From: Kovacikia minuta CCNUW1
GTDB taxonomy: Bacteria; Cyanobacteriota; Cyanobacteriia; Leptolyngbyales; Leptolyngbyaceae
Length of the DNA stretch: 64,000 nucleotides
Assembly (NCBI RefSeq): GCF_020091585.1
Contig: NZ_CP083582.1
Coordinates: forward strand, 1,116,001-1,180,000
Reading direction: 5' to 3'
Shown here: positions 57,277 through 64,000 of the stretch, piece by piece
Layout of the letters: the number at the start of each line of letters is the position of its first letter
How positions within the stretch are numbered: position 1 is the first letter of the stretch
The notes under the pieces: model-generated
The model's input: only the letters and a program-made list of their open reading frames with translations
Database searches by the model: none
Told to the model about the DNA's origin: nothing
Translations under genes and position numbers: made by a program

Positions 57277-57754
57277 GAACTTATCGCCTCAAAATTTACA
57301 CAACTTAATGAAATGGAATCCAGAAGTTAGCATCCAGAATAGCTGACTGGCAATCGGGAGCGGCAAGAGGGGAAGAGTTTTGAGTTTTGAGTTGAAGAGT
57401 TCCCAGCGTCTCTCATTCCTGTGCCTCCAGGTTTCCGCGTCCCTCTGTCCTTCTGCCCTTCTGCCCTCTACCCTCTGCCTCCTGTGTTTTTCCTTAACAA
57501 AAAGATTGGAAAAGCCACTATTCTAAACCGCCACTTTTGCAAGTGGAACAGTTCAATGTGTCAATATGGGAAAGGTTCATATAGTATTTAACTGGCTAAT
57601 TTAGAGAAGCTTACAATACCCGTTCGCAATCTGCTCGGGTTTTAGAGTTTGAAGTTTGATCAGGTTCCTTGTGGTGGCTCTACCAGTTTCTGCAATGTGA
57701 GTGTTTGCCCTATCCAAGAGCAGTAATCGCAGATTCGGTACAAATGAACGTTGA
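57277..57754. other. Divergent gap between ddl and a TPR gene
   Basis: About 480 bases. TTTGAGT (57378-57398) and CTGCCCT/CTGCCTC (57450-57485) heptamer repeats fill 57360-57485. The rest to 57754 is AT-rich with no gene seen and probably holds both promoters. Confidence 0.55.
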
Positions 57755-58324
57755 ATGTTCGCTACCTGGATGATTATGAAACAGCAACTGTTAGCCGCAA
57801 CCCAATCTTTTCAAGTGCAAGCGAATCAGGTCAGGTCACAGAATCACCAAGATTTATTGCTTCTAGACGAAAAACGTTACCAGGAAGCGCTTGATCTTTA
57901 TAACTTGTCAATTCAGGTTCAACCAGATAATTATCATGCCTGGTATGGACGGGGAGATGCGTTGGCTAACCTGGGACGCTATGAGGATGCCATACGAAGC
58001 TTTGAGCGAGTGACTGAATTAAATCCAGAGCATGCCGAAGCCTGGAGCTTTCGAGGAGTAATGTTGATTTATCTGGAGCGCTATCAGGAAGCCCTGGAGA
58101 GTTGCGATCGCGCTCTTGCAATTAATCCCCAAGATCAGGAAGCCTGGACTTTTCGGGGTGCCGCACTCCAGCGATTGGGGCGTTATAAAGATGCCTATTC
58201 CAGTTATGATCGCGCCACCAATATGCAGCGAAACTCGATCGGTCAGAAATTGGCTCAGCTTTTTACAAAGCTTTTTAACCCCTCTCAATCCCAACAAATT
58301 CGCTCTGGTAGTGGACCAGACTAA
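57755..58324 (+). CDS. TPR repeat protein
   Basis: A 189-residue protein with about three tetratricopeptide repeats (YHAWYGRGDALANLGRYEDA, EAWSFRGVMLIYLERYQEAL, EAWTFRGAALQRLGRYKDAY). No catalytic domain. It probably acts as a protein-binding scaffold. The first 30 residues are variable; an in-frame ATG at 57776 is another start. A bestrophin gene follows 90 bases downstream. Confidence 0.85.
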   Translation: MFATWMIMKQQLLAATQSFQVQANQVRSQNHQDLLLLDEKRYQEALDLYNLSIQVQPDNYHAWYGRGDALANLGRYEDAIRSFERVTELNPEHAEAWSFRGVMLIYLERYQEALESCDRALAINPQDQEAWTFRGAALQRLGRYKDAYSSYDRATNMQRNSIGQKLAQLFTKLFNPSQSQQIRSGSGPD

Positions 58325-58414
58325 CGTCGTTACCCCCCCACGCTCCATTCCCCATTCTTGTGTCTGACTTGTTAGGATATTTCCCGTAAATCACTATTTG
58401 CTGGTTTGAACTGC

Positions 58415-59359
58415 ATGGGTTCCGAGCATAAACGCTGGTTTCGAGTTGCGCTCCAGCTAGAGGGATCAGTTGTTCCAGCAGTCTTTGGGCGAACAGTCTT
58501 TTGCGGTATTTTTGGCGTGCTGGTTTCAGTTTTGGCGCACTTCCAGGTGCCTGTAGCAATGCCCGTACTGGCAAGTTTGATTCCCAACATTGTGCTGGGG
58601 TTGCTGCTGGTTTTTCGAACCAATACGGCCTACGATCGATTTTGGGAAGGGCGCAAGAGCTGGGGAACGCTGGTCAATACGGTACGTAATTTGGCGCGTC
58701 AAATTTGGATTGCGATTGAAGTCAAAGAAGCGGGCGATCGGGAACAAAAAATTGTTACCCTCCGGATGCTGGTGGCTTTCTGCGTTGCCACCAAACTACA
58801 CCTGCGGCAAGAACCCGTCAACGAAGAACTGAAAGCCCTCCTGCCTCCTGCCCAATTTCTCAAACTTCAAGGCATGAACCACCCGCCCCTGGAAATTGCC
58901 TTTTGGATTGGTGATTATTTGCAACAGCAGCACGAACGGAAATTGCTTGGCTCCTATCAACTCACGGCGATGCATCGGTTGCTTGATCTAATGGTAGATG
59001 CGTTGGGCATCTGCGAACGGATTTTGAAAACCCCCATGCCCCTTGCCTATGCCATTCATCTCAAGCAATTGCTGCTCCTGTACGGTCTTTCCCTCCCTTT
59101 CCAAATTGTGGGCAATTCCGGCTGGTGGACGGGGCCGATCGTGGCGCTGATTAGCTTCACCCTGTTTGGGATTGAAGAAATTGGAATTGAAATCGAAAAT
59201 CCCTTTGGGCGCGATCCAAACGACCTTCCCCTGGATGCCATTTGTGCCACGATGCTACGCAATCTCGAAGATTTGATTAGCCTCACCCCCAATTCTGAGA
59301 CTTACTCCTATGGGTATGGGAAGGATAGCGGGAGTAGGGAAAAGATAGCTGAAGGATAA
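58415..59359 (+). CDS. Bestrophin family anion channel-like protein
   Basis: About 314 residues matching the bestrophin/UPF0187 family: VVPAVFGRTVFCGIFGVLVS, the highly conserved RTNTAYDRFWEGRKSWG, NLARQIWIA, and ISFTLFGIEEIGIEIENPFG with DLPLD. These form ion channels in membranes; cyanobacterial members are thought to act in anion transport. The ATG at 58415 is chosen over the TTG at 58406. The C-terminal end (SGSREKIAEG) runs into repeats. Confidence 0.9.
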   Translation: MGSEHKRWFRVALQLEGSVVPAVFGRTVFCGIFGVLVSVLAHFQVPVAMPVLASLIPNIVLGLLLVFRTNTAYDRFWEGRKSWGTLVNTVRNLARQIWIAIEVKEAGDREQKIVTLRMLVAFCVATKLHLRQEPVNEELKALLPPAQFLKLQGMNHPPLEIAFWIGDYLQQQHERKLLGSYQLTAMHRLLDLMVDALGICERILKTPMPLAYAIHLKQLLLLYGLSLPFQIVGNSGWWTGPIVALISFTLFGIEEIGIEIENPFGRDPNDLPLDAICATMLRNLEDLISLTPNSETYSYGYGKDSGSREKIAEG

Positions 59360-59419
59360 AAAAGGCAGAGGGCAGTTGGTGGCAGTTGGTGGGCAATGAT
59401 CAGGAGCGTCAGGCTTAAA

Positions 59420-59448
59420 ACCTCGGAGATTTTGAAAACCTCCGAGGT
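59420..59448 (+). terminator. Stem-loop after the bestrophin gene
   Basis: ACCTCGGAG (59420-59428) and CTCCGAGGT (59440-59448), perfect 9-bp arms around 11 bases. A T run is not seen directly after it. It lies 60 bases beyond the stop and may end the transcript. Confidence 0.45.
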
Positions 59449-59519
59449 CCACGAGGCTTTAAGTTTACAAACGAGTCAGAATCTTTTGATTTTTTGGAAA
59501 GCTGATCAGTCAAGACTTT

Positions 59520-59548
59520 CACAATCTGCAATCTGCAATCTGCAATCT
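59520..59548. repeat. CAATCTG heptamer repeat
   Basis: Four tandem copies of CAATCTG just before prfC. The complement GATTGCA also occurs inside the U32 gene (23620-23655). Confidence 0.9.
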
Positions 59549-59629
59549 AAAATAGGATGAGGATTGCGATTTTCTTTCCCTTTCATCTACTTCCACTCCC
59601 AAAAGCCTCAACTACCAGGTACTCGATGC

Positions 59630-61258
59630 ATGTCCACTGAATTCCAGGCTGAATTGCAAACAGCGGTCGAACGGCGACGCAATTTTGCCATTATTTCTCA
59701 CCCGGATGCTGGAAAAACAACCCTGACTGAAAAACTGCTGTTGTATGGAGGTGCGATTCACCAGGCAGGTGCAGTCAAGGCGCGGCGGGCACAGCGGCAT
59801 GCCACTTCCGACTGGATGGAGATGGAGCAACAACGGGGAATTTCAATTACCTCCACGGTTTTGCAGTTTGCCTATCAGGATTGTCAAATTAACCTGCTGG
59901 ATACGCCTGGACACCAGGATTTTAGTGAGGATACGTACCGGACGCTGGCGGCGGCAGATAACGCGGTGATGCTGATTGATGCCGCCAAGGGTTTGGAACC
60001 CCAAACGCGCAAGCTGTTTGAGGTTTGTCGAATGCGGGGGTTACCAATCTTTACCTTCGTCAACAAGCTCGATCGCCCTGGGCGGGAACCCCTGGAACTG
60101 CTGGACGAGATTGAACAGGAACTGGGCTTGCAGACCTATGCGGTTAACTGGCCAATTGGCATGGGCGATCGCTTTAAAGGCGTGTTTGACCGTCGTTCTC
60201 GCCAGGTGCATTTATTTGAACGCAGTGCCCACGGGCAGCGGGAGGCGATCGATACCGTCGTTGAACTGGGCGACTCGCGAATTGAAGAATTGCTGGAACA
60301 AGAGCTTTTCTACCAGTTCAAGGATGACCTGGAACTTTTAGAAGGGCTGGGACCAGAGCTAGATCTGGAACTGGTTCATCAAGGCAAAATGACGCCTGTG
60401 TTCTTTGGCAGTGCCATGACCAACTTTGGTGTCGAGCTATTTCTCAATGCCTTTCTGGACTATGCCCTTAAGCCTGGTTCCCACGCCAGCAGCCAGGGTG
60501 AAATTTCCCCAACCTATCCAGAGTTTTCTGGATTTGTGTTCAAGCTTCAGGCAAATATGGACCCAAAGCACCGGGATCGGGTGGCTTTCATCCGAATTTG
60601 CTCTGGCAAATTTGAAAAGGATATGACCGTTAACCATGCTCGCACGGGCAAGATTGTGCGTCTGTCCCGTCCCCAAAAACTGTTTGCTCAAGACCGAGAA
60701 GTGATTGATGAAGCCTATCCGGGAGATGTCATCGGGTTGAATAATCCGGGTGTGTTTGCGATCGGCGACACCATCTATGTAGGTCAAAAACTGGAGTATG
60801 AGGGAATTCCTTACTTCTCGCCAGAACTTTTTGCCTATCTCAGAAATCCCAATCCCTCCAAATTCAAACAGTTTCGCAAGGGGGTTTCGGAGTTACAGGA
60901 AGAGGGCGCGGTACAAATTATGTATTCCGCTGATGAGTCCAAGCGTGATCCAATTCTGGCAGCGGTGGGGCAACTCCAGTTTGAGGTGGTGCAGTTCCGG
61001 TTGCAAAACGAGTACGGGGTAGAAACCCAACTTGACCTGTTGCCCTATAGCGTTGCCCGTTGGGTAGAGGATGGTTGGGAAGCCCTGGAAAAGGTTGGGC
61101 GTCTGTTTAATACTGTGACGGTTAAAGATGGCTGGAACCGTCCCGTGTTGCTATTTCGTAACGAATGGAACCTGAATCAGATGCAGGCAGACCACCCGGA
61201 GTTAAAACTAAATGCGATCGCCCCCGTAGTTTCTGGGAGAGAACCTGTCTCTTTATGA
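59630..61258 (+). CDS. prfC: Peptide chain release factor 3
   Basis: A translation GTPase that recycles RF1/RF2. About 542 residues: [15 protein letters not shown] (G1), [25 protein letters not shown] (G3), [10 protein letters not shown] (G4), and RF3-specific C-terminal domains ending [16 protein letters not shown]. The ATG at 59630 (STEFQ) fits the family start; the upstream frame to 59564 has no support. Normal length. Flanked by CAATCTG repeats. Confidence 0.97.
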   Translation: MSTEFQAELQTAVERRRNFAIISHPDAGKTTLTEKLLLYGGAIHQAGAVKARRAQRHATSDWMEMEQQRGISITSTVLQFAYQDCQINLLDTPGHQDFSEDTYRTLAAADNAVMLIDAAKGLEPQTRKLFEVCRMRGLPIFTFVNKLDRPGREPLELLDEIEQELGLQTYAVNWPIGMGDRFKGVFDRRSRQVHLFERSAHGQREAIDTVVELGDSRIEELLEQELFYQFKDDLELLEGLGPELDLELVHQGKMTPVFFGSAMTNFGVELFLNAFLDYALKPGSHASSQGEISPTYPEFSGFVFKLQANMDPKHRDRVAFIRICSGKFEKDMTVNHARTGKIVRLSRPQKLFAQDREVIDEAYPGDVIGLNNPGVFAIGDTIYVGQKLEYEGIPYFSPELFAYLRNPNPSKFKQFRKGVSELQEEGAVQIMYSADESKRDPILAAVGQLQFEVVQFRLQNEYGVETQLDLLPYSVARWVEDGWEALEKVGRLFNTVTVKDGWNRPVLLFRNEWNLNQMQADHPELKLNAIAPVVSGREPVSL

Positions 61259-61406
61259 AGTTATCCTAGAGAGGCTTTAATTGGATCTTGGACTTTGGCT
61301 CTTAGATTTTGAATCAGAAAAATTGTAGTCTTTGGTTCGACCGCAATCTGAAGAGTTCACGGTCTGAGTCAGTCGTCCGAGATCCCTTCTGAGTGGAGAT
61401 CTACCT

Positions 61407-64000
61407 ATGCCTCCGGTTCCCAATTCGTCACCGTCTAACCCCAGTTCCAGAGCGATCGCAGATGTGGAAGCGGGGTTGACTGCCCTTAAACAGGGCGATT
61501 ATCCACGGGCGATCGCGCTCCTGGAAACCACCCCACTGCCGCCTGAACATCCCCTTTTTGTTAAGGCTCAGATGGGGTTAGTGCTTGCCTATGTCCGCAA
61601 CGGAAACCCCCAACAAGCCAGCGCTCTGGGGCAATCTCTGTATCAAAACAAAAATCCCCAGGTCAAGGAGTGGGTCCTTCGAACCCTGCAAAGTTTGGCA
61701 AAACGCTATCCGCAACTTCCGGGTTTAACCGAATTTTTGCAACAAGCAGAGCGGGTAGCAGCGGAATCTACGGCAGGAGTCGGTAATCATACGGAGAGGG
61801 AAGAGGAGCACCTGAAGCGTGAGGGTGAGGCTGCCACCAGGATGCAGGGACGTGGAGACGCGGAGGCTGGGGAGGCATCTGGATTCATAGAACATGAGGA
61901 TGACCTGACCGGTTTTGTTCCGTTTGATGCATCGACTCAACCCGAAGCAGAAGTTGATTTAACCGGGTTTGCTCCATTTCGTCCTTCTGAGATAAATGAA
62001 GAATATAGGGCAGCGGGCAGTGGACAGCAGGCAGAAGGAAAGAGCCAGGAGCCAAGAAAAGAAAGGAGTGGGGAAGATAGGGAAGGTGGGAAAGATGGGG
62101 AGACGCGGGGACACGGCGACATGGGGAATCGTCAATCTGCAATCGCTCGTCTGCAATCTCCAATTTCCGCCCAACCTCAGTCTGAGCCAGCTTCTCCTTA
62201 CCGACCGACCTGGCGACAGGCAGAACGGGCAAAAAGTTGGAAGTCGGTGGGCAGGGTGGATCTTGCCCCAATTCTGCTGATTCAGGCAGTGACAGCGATC
62301 GCCCTCTTTTGGGTAGTGCAGCAGATGATTTATCTGTTCATGGTGACTCCGGGTCGGGTCATGGGTGCGATTCCCTTTTTGCATTACCGCCATGTCCTGT
62401 TTAATCCACCGGTCTGGTCAATCTTGATTCTGCTGGTGTGCCTGTTTGTCGCCTCGCGCTGGATACTGGATGCTTTACTGAAAGCCCTGTATGGGTTAAA
62501 GCCCCTCTCGCTGAACCAGCTTGGGATCTACAGCCCAGAAACAGTCCAGTCCCTGAACCGCTTCTGCCGTCAGCGACGGTTGCCCATGCCTGCGCTTGGT
62601 ATGTTACCAACGGCTGCACCTGTAGCGTTTAGCTATGGGTGTTTGCCCCATGTGACGCGACTTGTGGTCAGTCAGGGGCTTCTGGATCAACTAGCAGACG
62701 ACGAAATTGCGGCTGTCTATGCCAGTGAAATTGGGCATATCGGCTACTGGGATGTGCCATTGATGTCTCTGCTGATGGTAGTCCTGCAAATTCCCTATAT
62801 GGTTTATCGGTTGGTTGCAGAGTGGGGAAATCGGCAGACAGCAGCTGTCCTACGGGTTTTGTCAAGCTGGTTGGCAGCCTTAAGCTATGGGTTGTACTGG
62901 CTACTGCGTTGGGTTGGGCTGTGGCTCTCCCGGCAACGGGTTTACAACAGCGATCGGGTTGCCGCCAACCTGACTGGCAACCCCAACGGCTTCACCCGCG
63001 CCCTGCTCAAAATTGCCATTGGTACCGCAAAGGAGGTGGAGCAACAGGGTCAGACTAGCTACCTGCTGGAAGGATTTGATCTGCTGGCTCCCCTGGGGCA
63101 TCAACTGGCGACACCTTTGGGTAGTGTCTATCCCTATGTACCTCTGGAAGCCGTTTTAGAGTGGGATTTGACCAATCCTTACCGACACTGGCTGTCGATC
63201 AGCAACTCCCATCCCCCGACGGGCGATCGACTGCATCGATTAGCAACCTGTGCCCGCCAGTGGAAATTGGACACGGAGTTGGATTTGGGAGCTGCTTCCC
63301 CTAACGGCACTGCCCGTCATCGCAAATCGGTGCTGACTACCCAACAATGGCACACCCTCCTGCTACAGGGGGCACCCTTTTTTGGCTTGGCATTTGGGCT
63401 GGGGCTGGCATTTGTCCTGTCCATTGTGGGATGGGTGGGCCTGCGCTTGAACGCTAACCAGATCTCCTGGTTGTACGGCGATCCTACTGTTCTTCGAGGA
63501 TTGCCACTGATTGGGTTTAGCCTCGGCACCTTTATTCGGATCAACCCGTTCTTTCCCGACATCAAATTTTCCGGTGCTGGGGCTACCGAAGCTTCTGCCC
63601 CGGTGGTGGGATTGTTGAAAGATCCAACTCTGGTTCCGGTCGATAGTTTGCCGGTGCGGTTAGAGGGCAAACTACTGGGTCGCTCTGGTATCAGCAATCT
63701 TCTGAGTCAGGATCTGCTGCTGCAAACCCCAACTGGACTTGTGCGGTTGCATTGTTTTTCTCCCCTGGGTCCGATCGGCAACCTTTTACCGCAGGAGATT
63801 CGGTTTACCGATTTGCTCCAGCAGGATGTGACTGCAACGGGTTGGTTTCGTCGCGGAGCCACCCCCTGGATTGACATCGACACCTTGCGAACAGCAGGAG
63901 GGCGCACCAGTCGTAGCAATCATCCCCTCTGGTCTACCCTCCTCGCTTTGCCTAACCGCAACGTTGGGCATCTACACGATTTTTCGTGGGGGAACTTGAA
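61407..64000 (+). CDS. M48-like peptidase with degenerate zinc motif, 3' end missing
   Basis: The frame is open from ATG 61407 to the window end (864 residues seen). The first about 115 residues are a TPR-like helical part (GLTALKQGDYPRAIALLE), then a linker with a duplicated DLTGF.PF motif and, at residues about 140-255, translated repeats (GSGQQAEGKSQEPRKERSG, QSAIARLQS). A membrane helix (ILLIQAVTAIALFWVVQQMI) and an M48-like domain follow, with several more membrane helices. The zinc motif HEXXH reads SEIGHI (DDEIAAVYASEIGHIGYWD), so the first His is Ser. Likely inactive as a protease or altered in metal binding. GGAG lies nine bases before the start. Confidence 0.8.
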   Translation, partial: MPPVPNSSPSNPSSRAIADVEAGLTALKQGDYPRAIALLETTPLPPEHPLFVKAQMGLVLAYVRNGNPQQASALGQSLYQNKNPQVKEWVLRTLQSLAKRYPQLPGLTEFLQQAERVAAESTAGVGNHTEREEEHLKREGEAATRMQGRGDAEAGEASGFIEHEDDLTGFVPFDASTQPEAEVDLTGFAPFRPSEINEEYRAAGSGQQAEGKSQEPRKERSGEDREGGKDGETRGHGDMGNRQSAIARLQSPISAQPQSEPASPYRPTWRQAERAKSWKSVGRVDLAPILLIQAVTAIALFWVVQQMIYLFMVTPGRVMGAIPFLHYRHVLFNPPVWSILILLVCLFVASRWILDALLKALYGLKPLSLNQLGIYSPETVQSLNRFCRQRRLPMPALGMLPTAAPVAFSYGCLPHVTRLVVSQGLLDQLADDEIAAVYASEIGHIGYWDVPLMSLLMVVLQIPYMVYRLVAEWGNRQTAAVLRVLSSWLAALSYGLYWLLRWVGLWLSRQRVYNSDRVAANLTGNPNGFTRALLKIAIGTAKEVEQQGQTSYLLEGFDLLAPLGHQLATPLGSVYPYVPLEAVLEWDLTNPYRHWLSISNSHPPTGDRLHRLATCARQWKLDTELDLGAASPNGTARHRKSVLTTQQWHTLLLQGAPFFGLAFGLGLAFVLSIVGWVGLRLNANQISWLYGDPTVLRGLPLIGFSLGTFIRINPFFPDIKFSGAGATEASAPVVGLLKDPTLVPVDSLPVRLEGKLLGRSGISNLLSQDLLLQTPTGLVRLHCFSPLGPIGNLLPQEIRFTDLLQQDVTATGWFRRGATPWIDIDTLRTAGGRTSRSNHPLWSTLLALPNRNVGHLHDFSWGNL

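Noticed and set aside
61407-61860. Separate TPR gene before the M48-like gene
   Set aside because: The frame is continuous from 61407 through the repeats to the membrane part, with no stop or new start.

Overview
The window is chromosomal DNA from a cyanobacterium, most likely a filamentous, non-heterocystous, Leptolyngbya-like one; that genus-level guess is an inference. Evidence: dense HIP1 octamers (GCGATCGC), the bamA-lpxC-fabZ-lpxA-lpxB cluster downstream of purC, a SigF-type sigma factor, a plastoquinone-type UbiA, cyanobacterial small families (DUF2584-, DUF3285- and DUF4327-like), GvpF and GvpG, and many short tandem repeats with a 7-base period like the STRR repeats known from cyanobacteria.

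Layout. 1-2.6 kb: two overlapping sensor kinase genes. 2.7-5.8 kb: a GNAT-like protein, then an AT-richer accessory patch holding a lipoprotein, a truncated protease-like gene, a frameshifted REP-associated transposase and four REP-type palindromes. 5.9-10.6 kb: mfd and a DUF3445 protein. 10.7-14.8 kb: an accessory block on the minus strand (PD-(D/E)XK-like nuclease, coiled-coil protein, Uma2 nuclease, methyltransferase, ribbon-helix-helix protein). 15-21 kb: small unknown genes, a double GNAT protein, an MFS transporter, a hydrolase and a lipid kinase. 21.6-25.6 kb: a phosphodiester glycosidase and a broken U32 peptidase gene. 25.8-27.0 kb: gvpF and gvpG without gvpA. 27.4-32 kb: a sugar phosphotransferase locus (EIIA-HPr-EI fusion plus EIIC-EIIB-EIIB), uncommon in cyanobacteria. 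32.4-36.2 kb: an FHA-Ser/Thr kinase and a PP2C phosphatase. 36.7 kb: tRNA-Gln. 38.2-45.3 kb: outer membrane biogenesis cluster (lpxB, lpxA, fabZ, lpxC, bamA, purC). 45.4-64 kb: mostly housekeeping genes (ubiA, sigF, Bax-inhibitor-like, prfB, ybeY, dgkA, pabA, an ATP-grasp ligase, ddl, bestrophin, prfC, an M48-like protein cut by the window edge).

Two patterns run through the whole window. First, 7-base-period repeats of many different motifs fill the intergenic gaps and are also translated inside at least nine proteins (for example three inserts in Mfd), always keeping the reading frame. Second, eight frame disruptions, each explained by one extra base, break otherwise well-conserved genes, among them essential fabZ and sigF. 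Because fabZ should be essential, sequence or assembly error is at least as likely as gene decay. The prfB frameshift at 49886 is different: it is the known programmed +1 site.
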